Source of the DNA: Terriglobia bacterium
GTDB taxonomy: Bacteria; Acidobacteriota; Terriglobia; Terriglobales; Acidobacteriaceae
NCBI GenBank assembly: GCA_020072585.1
Contig: JAIQGL010000002.1
Location: 1-64,000, forward strand
DNA length: 64,000 nt
Direction of reading: 5' to 3'
Position 1 is the first letter of the stretch. Each line of letters starts with the position of its first letter. This document shows, in pieces, positions 23,624-33,239 of this stretch. The position numbers were made by a program, and so were the translations under genes. Under the pieces are notes generated by a model that saw only the letters and a list, made by a program, of their open reading frames with translations, had not been told where the DNA came from and did not search any database.

Positions 23624-25885
23624 ATGCGCCGAGTTCTGTTTACCGCACTGATCTGCCTGATCGCCCTGCTGCCCCTTTCCGCCGCCAGCCCTGATGAAGA
23701 CGCGCTTTACGGCTTTACCGCGGCCACGTCGCGCACCGAGCGTGACTGGGAAAACAAATTCCGCGCCATCCCGGACGCGAAGAACCTTCGCGACTCCATG
23801 CAGCGGCTCAGCGCCCGTCCGCACCATGTGGGCTCGCCCTATGACAAGCAGAATGCCGAGTGGATACTCTCACAATTCAAGTCCTGGGGCCTTGACGCGC
23901 AGATTGAACAGTTTGACGTTCTCTTTCCCACGCCCAAAGAGCGCGTTCTGGAACTGACTGAGCCAACGCATTTCACCGCCAAACTTCAGGAACCGCCGGT
24001 TGCGAGCGACCCGACTTCCAACCAGCAGAGCGAACAGCTGCCCACCTACAATGCCTACTCGATTGACGGTGACGTGACGGGCCGCCTTGTCTATGTGAAC
24101 TACGGACTGCCGCGCGACTATGAAGAGCTTGACCGCCTTGGCATTTCTGTGAAGGGTGCGATTGTGATTGCGCGCTACGGAAACTCCTGGCGCGGCATCA
24201 AGCCCAAAGTGGCTGCCGAGCACGGCGCTATCGGCTGCATCATTTATTCCGATCCCCGCGATGACGGCTACTTTCAGGATGACGTTTTTCCCGCAGGTCC
24301 CATGCGCAATGAGAATGGCGTGCAGCGCGGCAGCGTGATGGACATGCCCACATATCCCGGCGATCCCACCACGCCCGGAGTTGGCGCCAAAGGCGATGTA
24401 AAACGCCTGGCCCTTAAAGACATCACCACGCTCACCAAAATTCCCACGCTGCCCATTTCTTATGGTGACGCAAAACCTCTTCTTGCTGCGCTCAAAGGTC
24501 CCGTGGCGCCGGAGAGTTTTCGCGGCGCGCTTCCTCTCACCTACCACGTTGGTCCCGGCCCGGCCAAGGTTCACTTGAAAGTTGCCTTCAACTGGGACAT
24601 CAAGCCGGTCTATGACATCGTCTTCAAAATCCCCGGCTCTGAATCTCCTGATCAGTGGATTGTCCGCGGTAATCATCATGATGGCTGGGTGAACGGAGCC
24701 GAAGATCCTATCTCTGGCCAGATCGCGCTGCTTGAAGAAGCACGCGCCCTGGGCGAACTGCTCAAGCAGGGCTGGAAGCCCAAACGCACCATCATCTACT
24801 GCGCATGGGACGGTGAAGAGCCCATGCTGCTTGGTTCCACCGAATGGGCTGAGTTCCATGCCGACGAACTCAAACAGCACGCCGCTATCTACATCAATAC
24901 TGACGGCAATGGCCGCGGCTTTCTTGGCGTTGAAGGCTCACACTCGCTGGAGAAGTTCGTCAACTCCGTGGCCCGTGACATCACCGATCCCGAGAAGAAG
25001 GTCTCTGTGTGGAAGCGCAGCCAATCTTACCGCCTGACCCAGGGCCGTCCGGACGACCGCAAGGACGCGCGTACGCGCTCTGACCTTCGCATCGGCGCTC
25101 TGGGCTCCGGCAGCGACTACACCGCGTTCCTCGATTATCTCGGCATCGCGTCTCTCAACGTCTCCTACGGTGGAGAAGACGATAGCGGCATCTACCACTC
25201 GATTTACGACGACTTCTTCTGGTATATGAATTTTTCTGACAAGGACTTTGTGTATGGGCAGGCCCTTTCCCAGACTGTCGGCACCATGGTGTTGCGCTTC
25301 GCGGATGCTGATGTGCTGCCTTACGATTTTTCTGATTTTGCCGATACCATTCACAAATACTCTGACGAACTGAAGACCCTGCTCAAGAACAAACAGGAGC
25401 AGGTCCGCGACCGCAACCAGGACATCGACGATGGCGCTTACAACGCCGCTTCTGACCCGCGCCGGCCCACCGTTGCTCCACCAAAGGAAGAGGTCCCGCC
25501 GTTCCTCAACTTTGCCCCGCTGGAGAACGCGCAAAATGCCCTGGATCACAGTGCACAACGATATTCAAAAGCTGTGAAGGCATTCAGTGGTGCAACTCTC
25601 TCGCAACAATCGTTGCAGTCGATCAACACAAAGCTGCTTCTGGCTGAACGCAAGCTGACCAACCCTGACGGTCTGCCCCGCCGTCCATGGTTCAAGCACA
25701 TGATCTATGCGCCCGGCTTTTACACCGGCTACGGCGCCAAGACGCTCCCCGGCGTGCGTGAAGGAATTGAGGAGAAGCGCTATCAGGAAGCGGAGAAGGA
25801 GATTATCCGCGCCGCCCAGGCCCTTCAGAATTACGCCGCTGCGATTGACTCCGCCGCGGCGGACCTGGAGAAGGCCGTGCGTTAG
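23624..25885 (+). CDS. M28 metallopeptidase, glutamate carboxypeptidase II-like
   Basis: A 753-residue exported enzyme with a signal peptide (residues 1-20). Domain order matches GCPII/PSMA: an N-terminal segment, a PA insert (about 130-300, with GRLVYVNYGLPRDYEELDRL and VKGAIVIARYG), an M28 catalytic domain (about 330-550) and a C-terminal helical TFR-like dimerisation domain (about 610-750). The two-zinc ligands are visible: H351/H352 in GNHHDGW, D361 in GAEDP, E398-E399 in WDGEEPM, D427 in NTDGNG and H525 in YHSIYDD. It should release C-terminal or N-terminal acidic or neutral residues from peptides in the periplasm or outside the cell. Confidence 0.94.
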   Translation: MRRVLFTALICLIALLPLSAASPDEDALYGFTAATSRTERDWENKFRAIPDAKNLRDSMQRLSARPHHVGSPYDKQNAEWILSQFKSWGLDAQIEQFDVLFPTPKERVLELTEPTHFTAKLQEPPVASDPTSNQQSEQLPTYNAYSIDGDVTGRLVYVNYGLPRDYEELDRLGISVKGAIVIARYGNSWRGIKPKVAAEHGAIGCIIYSDPRDDGYFQDDVFPAGPMRNENGVQRGSVMDMPTYPGDPTTPGVGAKGDVKRLALKDITTLTKIPTLPISYGDAKPLLAALKGPVAPESFRGALPLTYHVGPGPAKVHLKVAFNWDIKPVYDIVFKIPGSESPDQWIVRGNHHDGWVNGAEDPISGQIALLEEARALGELLKQGWKPKRTIIYCAWDGEEPMLLGSTEWAEFHADELKQHAAIYINTDGNGRGFLGVEGSHSLEKFVNSVARDITDPEKKVSVWKRSQSYRLTQGRPDDRKDARTRSDLRIGALGSGSDYTAFLDYLGIASLNVSYGGEDDSGIYHSIYDDFFWYMNFSDKDFVYGQALSQTVGTMVLRFADADVLPYDFSDFADTIHKYSDELKTLLKNKQEQVRDRNQDIDDGAYNAASDPRRPTVAPPKEEVPPFLNFAPLENAQNALDHSAQRYSKAVKAFSGATLSQQSLQSINTKLLLAERKLTNPDGLPRRPWFKHMIYAPGFYTGYGAKTLPGVREGIEEKRYQEAEKEIIRAAQALQNYAAAIDSAAADLEKAVR

Positions 25886-26135
25886 GCAAGAGCCGCAACT
25901 CTGGCTTCTGCTGACGGGAGCGATGCTGCAAGCGACGGACCCGCGAAGCCGGATGAGTAGCAGTGGCAAGGGGCATCAATAGCCGGACGGAGGGATGGCC
26001 GTCCCGATTTGGCATTCAAGGTGGTTCAGAGAGCAGTTTGAGTTTGCGATGACCTAGAAGAGCGGATACACTTTCCGTCTCAGGCGCCTATCCTCATTGA
26101 TCGGAGCAAAGAGTTCATCAGGAGGCAACAACGTC

Positions 26136-26678
26136 ATGAGCCGGCTCGAAAAAACGGCTGCCGCTGCAATGGTTGTTTCCTTCCTCCTGTTAGTGGGGGT
26201 CACTACACGCAGTTTTGTGCTAAGCCGCAGACCTGATCCGGCGACCGTTCCGCTGGTAAAGATCGGAGAAGCGGTCCGACTGCCTGGATTCACGCCCGGC
26301 TCCGCCAAACTTACATTCGTAATCGTCCTGTCCAGCCAGTGTGCGTATTGCCTCCATGACCTGCCGCTCTATCGGCGGCTCTCCGCGGCGCGCTCATCTT
26401 CCGGAGGAATGATGCATCTGATTGCGGTTCTGCCGGAGAAGACGGCTGTCGCGTCCGCCTTTTTGGGCAGCTCAGGCGTGGACACAGACAACGTGTTGTC
26501 GATGGCTCCCCTTGAACTCGGAGTGAAGATGGTCCCGACGTTATTGCTGCTGGATGAAAACGGGAAACTGGAAAGATACTGGGTGGGCGAGATGAACCAG
26601 GAGCATGAGCGGGAGGTGCTGGCAGCGTTGACGGCGTCCTGCCGTGCTTGCCGCCTTCCGGCCACCTATATGCAGTGA
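26136..26678 (+). CDS. Membrane-anchored thioredoxin-fold protein (TlpA-like)
   Basis: A 180-residue protein starting at ATG 26136 after AGGAGG. It has an N-terminal TM helix (about 9-30), then a thioredoxin-like domain with CxxC at C69-C72 (SSQCAYCLHDLPLYRR), a region around 130-150 containing the likely cis-Pro (GVKMVPTLLLLDENG) and two more Cys near the end (CRACRLP). It is probably a periplasm-facing disulfide reductase or peroxide-linked protein. It lies 49 bases upstream of a gene for a Cys-rich exported peptide and probably shares its transcript, so the peptide could be its substrate. That pairing is inference. Confidence 0.8.
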   Translation: MSRLEKTAAAAMVVSFLLLVGVTTRSFVLSRRPDPATVPLVKIGEAVRLPGFTPGSAKLTFVIVLSSQCAYCLHDLPLYRRLSAARSSSGGMMHLIAVLPEKTAVASAFLGSSGVDTDNVLSMAPLELGVKMVPTLLLLDENGKLERYWVGEMNQEHEREVLAALTASCRACRLPATYMQ

Positions 26679-26727
26679 CCAGGTCAAAATACCGGAGTAC
26701 TACTAAAAAGAAGAAACAGGAGTAAAC

Positions 26728-26940
26728 ATGAAACGTTCGTTGTGCATGTTCTTGCTGGCCGCGATGATGACTACGACCGCAATCGCTTTCGCGGCAAAAT
26801 CTCCATTTTCCAAACAGAGCATAGGTGGCTGCAATTCGGTGTGCCGCAGAAACAGCGATTGCACCAGCACGCTATGCCCGAACTGCGAACCTTTTTATCG
26901 CAATGGTGTCGCAGCATCGGCCTTGTGTCATGCTTTTTGA
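26728..26940 (+). CDS. Cys-rich exported peptide
   Basis: A 70-residue product with AGGAG upstream of ATG 26728. A signal peptide (residues 1-22, AIAFA/A) leaves a mature peptide of about 48 residues with six Cys (35, 39, 45, 50, 53, 67), enough for three disulfides or a metal site. The family is not recognised. It lies 49 bases after the TlpA-like gene. Candidate functions are a redox-matured structural or antimicrobial peptide, or a metal-binding protein; the sequence does not decide. Confidence 0.65.
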   Translation: MKRSLCMFLLAAMMTTTAIAFAAKSPFSKQSIGGCNSVCRRNSDCTSTLCPNCEPFYRNGVAASALCHAF

Positions 26941-27061
26941 TCCGGCAGGCGCCGCCGGTTTGCCATGGCGTTCCGGCGGCTCCCGCTGAATCAAAATATT
27001 TTTGGTTATCCGGGCTCGCGCGATAGGTTGGCTCGTGGGGATTTTGAATGATGCAATGGCC

Positions 27062-28063
27062 TTACGGAACCCACGCCATCCCGTCCGGCCCTGCGCCAAC
27101 ATCAATCGCGCCGACCTGGGTGAGTTTCGCCAGATCCAGAATCGCAATTTGCCCGGCTTCTGCGCAGGCCACGTAGGCGCGCTGACCGTCCGGAGCAATC
27201 TGAATCCCGAGCGGTACTGCGCCAACAGTGATCTTCTGTACTACTTTGCGTTCCTTCGCGTCCAGCACAAGCACCGTGCTTGACTCTGCATCGGAGATTA
27301 GCACCAGCTTTCCGTCGGGAGTGAACTTCAACCGGTTCGAATGTTTTGTGAGCGCGGGAATCGTGGCTACTACTTTTTTTGTTTCTGTATCGATCACGCT
27401 CACGCCGCCATCTTGTGAGTGCGCGGTCCAGACCTCTTTGCCGTCGGGTGAGAGATCAATTGCTTCCGGGCGTTTACCCACGGGGATCACCGTGTAATGC
27501 CAGTTGCCGCCCTGGCCCATGGGTTCCATTACGCCCACCGAGTCAGAGAAAATGTTCGATGTATAAATCCTGGTCTGCTCTTTGTTGATCACCAGCATGT
27601 GGGTCAGGTCCTGGCCTGTGCCCATCAGCCAGTCAAGGCGGTCAGCCGCCGGGTCATAGCGCACAATCACCTTGTTCGCTTCCGCCGTGAAATAAATCTT
27701 GCCCTTGCTCTCAACAATCCCGTGCGGACGCCGCAATGCGCCCAGGTTCACTCGGCGCAGCTCCTTCCTGGCTTCCAGGTCGATCACGGAGATGCTCTCG
27801 CCCGGCGTCTGGTCGCCATAGTTAGCAACGAAAGCGAGCTTGCCGTCGGCTGAGACCGTGACCTCGTGCGGTCCCGTTCCGGTTGCAACTTCGCCGATGA
27901 CTTTCTTTGCCGCCGGATCAACGATCAATAGCTTGGCCCCGGGTTTGTTCAACACCAGCAGCAATGGCCTGGGCAGCTCTGATGCGGAAAGCACAGAGCC
28001 GAAAGCGATCAACAGGAGTGAGAGAACGAAGAGCGAGAGAGGCGTGTGCTTGAATCGATTCAT
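27062..28063 (-). CDS. Exported YncE-like beta-propeller protein
   Basis: A 333-residue protein. ATG 28063 follows GGAGG. It has an N-terminal signal peptide (LFVLSLLLIAFGSVLSAS) and then about seven repeats of the YVTN/YncE type, each with a pattern like 'V.VI D...KKV..I..G..P..I..SPDGK..Y', for example VSADGKLAFVANYGD, LSPDGKEVWTAHSQDG and IAPDGQRAYVACAEAG. It is probably a periplasmic propeller that binds a partner or ligand. No catalytic residues are assignable. Confidence 0.9.
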   Translation of the reverse strand: MNRFKHTPLSLFVLSLLLIAFGSVLSASELPRPLLLVLNKPGAKLLIVDPAAKKVIGEVATGTGPHEVTVSADGKLAFVANYGDQTPGESISVIDLEARKELRRVNLGALRRPHGIVESKGKIYFTAEANKVIVRYDPAADRLDWLMGTGQDLTHMLVINKEQTRIYTSNIFSDSVGVMEPMGQGGNWHYTVIPVGKRPEAIDLSPDGKEVWTAHSQDGGVSVIDTETKKVVATIPALTKHSNRLKFTPDGKLVLISDAESSTVLVLDAKERKVVQKITVGAVPLGIQIAPDGQRAYVACAEAGQIAILDLAKLTQVGAIDVGAGPDGMAWVP

Positions 28064-28297
28064 AAACCTCCGCGAAAACATGTCTTGCGGCCAGCGTGTT
28101 AATCCACTTGCTTGCAGTGCTTAGACGTGCCGCCGGTCGAAATGTGAGACGTTGCGCGCGGCGCAACAGAGTAACTCTTACTCAGCAGACGAGACGCCAA
28201 TCGCCGCCGCAGCCGTATCGTGCACAGGTGTTTCTACACCGGACAGCCTTCCGCTTGAGGTAGCAGCCTCAACCATGTGGTACGCCGCCCGTGACCG

Positions 28298-29119
28298 CTA
28301 CTCTGATCCCCATTCAAAAGAGAGCGCGGGAGCGCAACTCTTGCCCTTGACCGTGACCTGGGTGGTGCCCATGGTCCTGCCTTTTACATAAGGTGAGAGC
28401 ACGGCCCAGAATTCTCCCTGGGCATTTACCTTCGGCTGTGAATCATGCACTTCCTGGTAAGACACCGTGTGGAAGCTGAGTTGGTCGCCGGGGGCAAATC
28501 CTTTGCCCCGGATTACGGCAAGTTCGAACTTCGGGCTCAGGCGCACGATTTCCAGGCTACAGGTCTTGTCATGCTCAATCATCGGCGCGGGGACAATGGA
28601 AAAGAAAATTCTGGTACTGTGGTCTTCAGAAACCAGGGCATGGCGATAAATCTCTCCGATGCCCGGCGTGTAGGTCAGCTTTAATTCCGCGCCCTTCATG
28701 CGTTGGCCGCAGCTCTTGGTGGAATCCGGCGGGCAACCGACGGTTCCGTCGGCCGCGATGACCAGCCCCTCCATCATTGTGGCCGGTATGGCCAGGGTAA
28801 TAGGCCAGGCCATCAGCGTGTAAAACTTGTTCTTGGGAGCTCCGGTTACCTTCACGTGATATTGCATGACCGGTTTGCCATCCACCTGGTCTTTTTTGGT
28901 CAGCTGCACATCCACCTTGGCGCCCTCTGTGGTTGATTTGTCCCAGTCAATCGTGGCCTGGGCTGTTTTTTCCATCAACAGTTCATCTGTGGGGGCCTGC
29001 GGCTGGGCCGGAGCAGGCGCGGGCGTTGCCGGTTTTGATTTGGCTTGCGGAGTTGAAGACTGCCCGGCAGCCAGTAAACACACGCTGAAAAGCGTTACAT
29101 AAATAAGAGTATGTCGCAT
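28298..29119 (-). CDS. Exported hypothetical protein
   Basis: A 273-residue protein. ATG 29119 gives a good signal peptide (HTLIYVTLFSVCLLAAGQ); the frame is open far upstream, but that part has no coding character. An Ala/Pro/Gln-rich linker (about 20-45) is followed by a beta-rich region (VDVQLTKKDQVDGKPVMQYHV, FYTLMAWPITLAIPATMMEG). The C-terminal 90 residues look like an IPT/transglutaminase-free beta-sandwich with GFAPGDQLSFHTVSYQ. Two Cys in VGCPPDSTKSCGQ could form a disulfide. The family is unknown. It is divergent from the S9 peptidase at 29276. Confidence 0.75.
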   Translation of the reverse strand: MRHTLIYVTLFSVCLLAAGQSSTPQAKSKPATPAPAPAQPQAPTDELLMEKTAQATIDWDKSTTEGAKVDVQLTKKDQVDGKPVMQYHVKVTGAPKNKFYTLMAWPITLAIPATMMEGLVIAADGTVGCPPDSTKSCGQRMKGAELKLTYTPGIGEIYRHALVSEDHSTRIFFSIVPAPMIEHDKTCSLEIVRLSPKFELAVIRGKGFAPGDQLSFHTVSYQEVHDSQPKVNAQGEFWAVLSPYVKGRTMGTTQVTVKGKSCAPALSFEWGSE

Positions 29120-29275
29120 AATGATCTGGAGAATACCACACGCGTGCCGCCGCCGAGATGGTAGGCCCTTACCGTCGCGTGCATTCAGGCGCGGGTTTGC
29201 TACACGCATGGGTTTGATACACACGTGGCCCGCCTGTATATTGAGGAACCGAATTAAAACTGGAGATTTGCAGAA

Positions 29276-31267
29276 ATGAACAAAGCGGGAAGAAACATCT
29301 TTGTGGCTATCTTCGCTTGTCTGGTATTGGTTCCTCTCGCTCTTGCTCAAACTGCGGCCCGTCCCCGCGCAGAAGCGATCAAGTCGCCCATGGCCAATGT
29401 GATGAGCGCTCTTTTCAACGCCATCACATTTGATCAAACCGCTATCTCACCGGACGGCAAGCAGGTGGCGTGGGTGGAAACGGTTAAAGGAAGCTCGGCC
29501 ATTTATGTTGCGGCAACGGGTGGCGGCGCGCCACGCCGCATCACCGCTTCCGGCCCGGCGGAGAGCGGCATTGCATGGTCGCCTGATAGCAGGCAGATTG
29601 CATTTCTCTCTGATGCCGGAAAGCCCGGCCAGCCCCAGCTTTATGTCAGCGTTGTCTCGGGCGGTCCCAGCCGGAAGCTCACCAGCGTAAAAGGATTTCT
29701 CGCTTCTCCCGGTTGGTCGCCTGACGGCAAGACGATCGCGGTCCTTTTCACTGAGAATGCCGAGCGCTCCGCTGGCCCCCTGGTTGCGGAAAAAGCGCAG
29801 ACCGGAGTGATCCAGGAAGCTGTCACCGAGCAGCGTCTGGCGCTGGTGGATGCTGCCGGCGGCAAGCTGCGCCAAATCTCGCCTGCTGATATGTACGTCT
29901 ACGAATATGCATGGTCGCCTGACGGCAAGAGTTTCGTTACCACCGCCGCTCACGGCAATGGCGACAACAACTGGTACATCGCTCAGGTCTATACCATTCC
30001 AGCCGCGGGCGGCGACATGAAGTCGGTTTACAAGCCGCCCATCGACTCGCAGATTGCTATCCCTGCGTGGTCGCCCGATGGAAAATCTGTTGCTTTCATT
30101 TCCGGCATCATGAGCGACGAGCCTGCCGTGGGTGGTGACATCTTTATTGTTCCCGCGGAAGGCGGCGAGGCCAGGAATGTTACTCCCGGCATGAAAGCTT
30201 CAGCCAGCTGGCTTACCTGGCCGGCAGGCGGCAAAATTCTTTTTGGTGAAGAGGTAGACGGCGAAAGCGGCGTGGCCACCGTGGATGTGGCCAGCGGCAA
30301 CATTGAAACACTCACTCATGTGCCGGGCCAGCTTACCGCCAGCGGATGGGGCACCGCAGTCTCTCTCGCGTCTGACGGCAAGACCGCCGCCGTCGTTCGC
30401 CAGTCACTGGCGCATCCCCCTGAGGTGTGGGCAGGCGCAATTGGACAATGGAAGCAGATCACCTCACGCAACGCCAGTCTCAAGCCTGCATGGGGAGAAG
30501 CCAAAAGCATTCACTGGCAGAATGACGGATTCAACCTGCAAGGCTGGCTGCTCTATCCGCTCAACTTTGATGCGGCAAAGAAGTATCCCATGGTGGTGCA
30601 GGTGCATGGAGGCCCCAGCGCCATGGCACGCTCGTCCTGGCCTACTTCGCATAGCTTTGGCGTCGCGCTTTCTTCCGCCGGATATTTTGTCTTCATGCCG
30701 AATCCACGCGGCAGCTTTGGCCAGGGTGAGGCCTTCACGCGCGCCAACGTGAAAGACTTCGGATACGGCGATTTCCGCGACATCATGACCGGAGTTGACC
30801 AGGCGTTGAAAGAAGCTCCCATTGACGAGCATCGTCTCGGTATTACCGGCTGGAGCTATGGCGGCTATATGACCATGTGGGCGGTCACGCAGACCAACCG
30901 TTTTGCCGCGGCTGTTGCGGGCGCGGGGCTGGCGAACTTCCAGAGCTATTACGGCGAAAATCAGATTGACCAGTGGATGGTCCCGTTCTTCGGCGCTACT
31001 GTCTATGACGATCCCCAGGTCTATGCCAAGAGCTCACCCATCACGTTTATCAAGAACGCGAAAACGCCCACGCTCGTTCTTGTAGGTGACAGCGATGGTG
31101 AATGTCCGACTCCGCAGTCGTATGAATTCTGGCATGCGCTCAAGACGCTGGGCGTAAAAACAGAACTGGTTGTTTACGAGCATGAAGGCCACATGTTCGC
31201 CGATCCAACGCACCAGCGTGATGTGATTGAGCGCGTTGCCGCTTGGTTCAACCAGCATTTAAAGTAA
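29276..31267 (+). CDS. S9-family serine peptidase (prolyl oligopeptidase-like)
   Basis: A 663-residue exported enzyme with GGAG upstream of ATG 29276 and a signal peptide (residues 1-25). The N-terminal half is a TolB/WD-like propeller with repeated 'WSPDGK' words. The C-terminal half is the alpha/beta-hydrolase catalytic domain: oxyanion region HGGPSAM, nucleophile GWSYGGYM with Ser527, an acidic residue in VGDSDGECP (D605 or D607) and His639 in HEGHMF. Such enzymes remove dipeptides or cut after Pro in short peptides. It acts alone here. Confidence 0.93.
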   Translation: MNKAGRNIFVAIFACLVLVPLALAQTAARPRAEAIKSPMANVMSALFNAITFDQTAISPDGKQVAWVETVKGSSAIYVAATGGGAPRRITASGPAESGIAWSPDSRQIAFLSDAGKPGQPQLYVSVVSGGPSRKLTSVKGFLASPGWSPDGKTIAVLFTENAERSAGPLVAEKAQTGVIQEAVTEQRLALVDAAGGKLRQISPADMYVYEYAWSPDGKSFVTTAAHGNGDNNWYIAQVYTIPAAGGDMKSVYKPPIDSQIAIPAWSPDGKSVAFISGIMSDEPAVGGDIFIVPAEGGEARNVTPGMKASASWLTWPAGGKILFGEEVDGESGVATVDVASGNIETLTHVPGQLTASGWGTAVSLASDGKTAAVVRQSLAHPPEVWAGAIGQWKQITSRNASLKPAWGEAKSIHWQNDGFNLQGWLLYPLNFDAAKKYPMVVQVHGGPSAMARSSWPTSHSFGVALSSAGYFVFMPNPRGSFGQGEAFTRANVKDFGYGDFRDIMTGVDQALKEAPIDEHRLGITGWSYGGYMTMWAVTQTNRFAAAVAGAGLANFQSYYGENQIDQWMVPFFGATVYDDPQVYAKSSPITFIKNAKTPTLVLVGDSDGECPTPQSYEFWHALKTLGVKTELVVYEHEGHMFADPTHQRDVIERVAAWFNQHLK

Positions 31268-31417
31268 ATGTCCGGCAGGGGCTTATTTGCAGCTAAAAAA
31301 GGCCTTCGTACAGTCACAAAAAATCGTGAGCGGGTTAAGGTAAACGGGTGACGATCAGGTGCTCGCAAGCGTGTAGGCTGGGAATGACCCAAAAAATCAC
31401 CTCAAGGTTGTTTTCTG

Positions 31418-31786
31418 ATGCCCCCTGCCAAACGCGCTTCCCGGATACTGCTTGTCAATGGCGATCCCACCGTGCAACATCTGCGTGCGCTCATGCTCCG
31501 CATGGAAGGCCATCGTGTGGATACAGCCGCCGATCTGCACGCCGCCCACGCGGCCATTGCCGTATGCAGGTATGACCTGGTCATCGTTGACGTTGGCTAC
31601 TTTGCCGCGCCCGGATTGGATTTCTGTGAGGAGATCAAGAAGAAACGCCCCGGACAAAAAGTCCTGATGCAGGTGGATGCCCATCTTTTCCTGGAGCGTG
31701 AGAGCTGTCCTGACAAAGTAGTGGCAAAACAGGATGGCCCGCAGCATTTTGTGCATGAAGTGGAGCGAATGCTGCAAGCATCATAG
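31418..31786 (+). CDS. Stand-alone, partly degenerate receiver domain
   Basis: A 122-residue CheY-like receiver. The phosphoacceptor Asp58 (LVIVDVGYF) and an acidic residue at the N-terminal loop (NGD16) are present, and a Lys is present in VVAKQDGP. The usual Thr/Ser in the fourth strand is replaced (VLMQVDAHLF), so phosphorylation-dependent switching may be altered. No output domain or partner kinase is adjacent. The start is the only convenient ATG; its ribosome binding site is weak. Confidence 0.75.
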   Translation: MPPAKRASRILLVNGDPTVQHLRALMLRMEGHRVDTAADLHAAHAAIAVCRYDLVIVDVGYFAAPGLDFCEEIKKKRPGQKVLMQVDAHLFLERESCPDKVVAKQDGPQHFVHEVERMLQAS

Positions 31787-31849
31787 GAACGCTTGCACGA
31801 AAAGGGAAGATTCTGCCTCCGCGTCCTCGGCGGTAAATTTTTTAGCGCA

Positions 31850-32776
31850 TCACTTAGGCGAAACCACCCGACCGTACTCTGACGCCCGCGCAATGCGGTC
31901 AAAGTAGCTGTAAGCAAGCGCGGATATTCTGCGAATCGCTGCTGAGCCGTCTTTCTCGTCTTTAAGATAAGTTGTCATCACGCACAAAATGTAAGGGCGG
32001 TCCTTCAGCAGCACAATTCCAGAGTCATTGCGGACGGCCTCAAGCTCCCCTGGCTTGTTGGCGGCCACTGCGTCGTCCGGCAGGCCTTGCAACAGGGAAC
32101 TCTCCTTATGCGTGCTCAGCATCTTAATAAAGTCAGCGGTCATTTCTTGGTTGAGCAGCTTGCCGCGATAAATCGTCTCCAGCAGGGTCATCATCTCGCG
32201 CGGCGTGGAAACATTCTCGCGCCCCTCGCCCGCCGCTTTCAGGTCCATCATCTGGCGCCGCAGCCGCGTTGCATGCAGACCAAGGCTGTCCAGCATGGCG
32301 TTTACGTTGTCCATTCCCACGCGGCGGATCAGCACATTGGTGGCGCTATTGTCACTCACCGCTACCATCATGGTGGCCAGGTCGCGCAAGGTCAGGCGCG
32401 TAACGCCGGGTGTGAGCCCGAGTAAAATGTCACTGCCAGCAACCAGATCTTCTTTGCGGACCACATATTCTTCCGTGAGTTTGAGCTTGCCCTGCTGCGC
32501 CTGGAGGTAGAGATTGGCCAGCACCGCGATCTTGATGGAGCTTGCCTGCGGCATGATCTCGTCGCCGTGAATGAAGAACGTCTCGCCCGACGTGAGGTCT
32601 TTCACGGCGAGCCCCATTACACCGTCGAGTTCCCGGTCCACGCGGCCAAGTTCTTCCTGAAGCTTCTGCCACAACACCTGCTGCTTTTCTGTTGCGGGTT
32701 TTTCCGGGCAGCATTGCGCCATGGCGGGCACGGAGGCAAGCGCAATCAGCAATGGCAGAAGAAGTCTCTTGGTCAT
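31850..32776 (-). CDS. Class A beta-lactamase-like serine hydrolase
   Basis: A 308-residue exported protein with a signal peptide (residues 1-20). ATG 32776 was chosen because the longer frame overlaps the next gene. Serine beta-lactamase-fold motifs: S79xxK82 (QASSIK), S141-D142-N143 (VSDNSAT), and K-P-G (NKPGEL) where KTG would be expected. The omega-loop pattern ExxLN of true class A enzymes is not seen; the region reads RRQMMDLKAAGEG. It may bind penicillin-like substrates without efficient deacylation, so an antibiotic-resistance role should not be assumed. Confidence 0.85.
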   Translation of the reverse strand: MTKRLLLPLLIALASVPAMAQCCPEKPATEKQQVLWQKLQEELGRVDRELDGVMGLAVKDLTSGETFFIHGDEIMPQASSIKIAVLANLYLQAQQGKLKLTEEYVVRKEDLVAGSDILLGLTPGVTRLTLRDLATMMVAVSDNSATNVLIRRVGMDNVNAMLDSLGLHATRLRRQMMDLKAAGEGRENVSTPREMMTLLETIYRGKLLNQEMTADFIKMLSTHKESSLLQGLPDDAVAANKPGELEAVRNDSGIVLLKDRPYILCVMTTYLKDEKDGSAAIRRISALAYSYFDRIARASEYGRVVSPK

Positions 32777-32879
32777 CGCGTGAGTGTACACAGAGCATTG
32801 CAGCTGGGGCAATGGGCCTTGAAGGAGGTCAGAGATGGCTGTTTCGCAGCTTTCTTTTTTGCCGTCGCTTTCTTCGCTT

Positions 32880-33212
32880 TTACCCACGAAGGACCCCCCG
32901 TAATTGGCCCCCCACCCAGAAATATGCGATTACGATCAGGCTCAGGCAGATCAGCACAAGAACGAAGGAAGGCACTCTGAGTTTGCGGCCGAACCACCAA
33001 ATCCCTTCGAGCAGCAGGCAAAACGGCGCGAAGACCAGAAGAAAGCCGCCCAAGAGGCGAAATTCGTAAGCGCCCGCGACGTCGCGCATGTGGTCGGAAA
33101 AAAGGTGAAATCTCTGGTCCAGCGCCTGCCAGAAGAACATAGGCAGCGCTACGACGAACAGCGCACCGAGCAGCCCGGTGACTCCCACGAATACACGATT
33201 GGATAATTTCAT
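32880..33212 (-). CDS. Small membrane protein
   Basis: A 110-residue protein starting at ATG 33212. Three hydrophobic helices: FVGVTGLLGALFVVALPMFFW, LLGGFLLVFAPFCLLLEGIWW and FVLVLICLSLIVIAYFWVG. No conserved motif is recognised. It lies about 100 bases upstream of the beta-lactamase-like gene in the same direction, so they may share a transcript. Confidence 0.7.
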   Translation of the reverse strand: MKLSNRVFVGVTGLLGALFVVALPMFFWQALDQRFHLFSDHMRDVAGAYEFRLLGGFLLVFAPFCLLLEGIWWFGRKLRVPSFVLVLICLSLIVIAYFWVGGQLRGVLRG

Positions 33213-33239
33213 TCTTCTGAACTCGCTTAGAATGATTGC

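Noticed and set aside
31850-32776. Antibiotic resistance beta-lactamase
   Set aside because: The deacylation motif is not visible and KTG is altered; only the fold class can be claimed.
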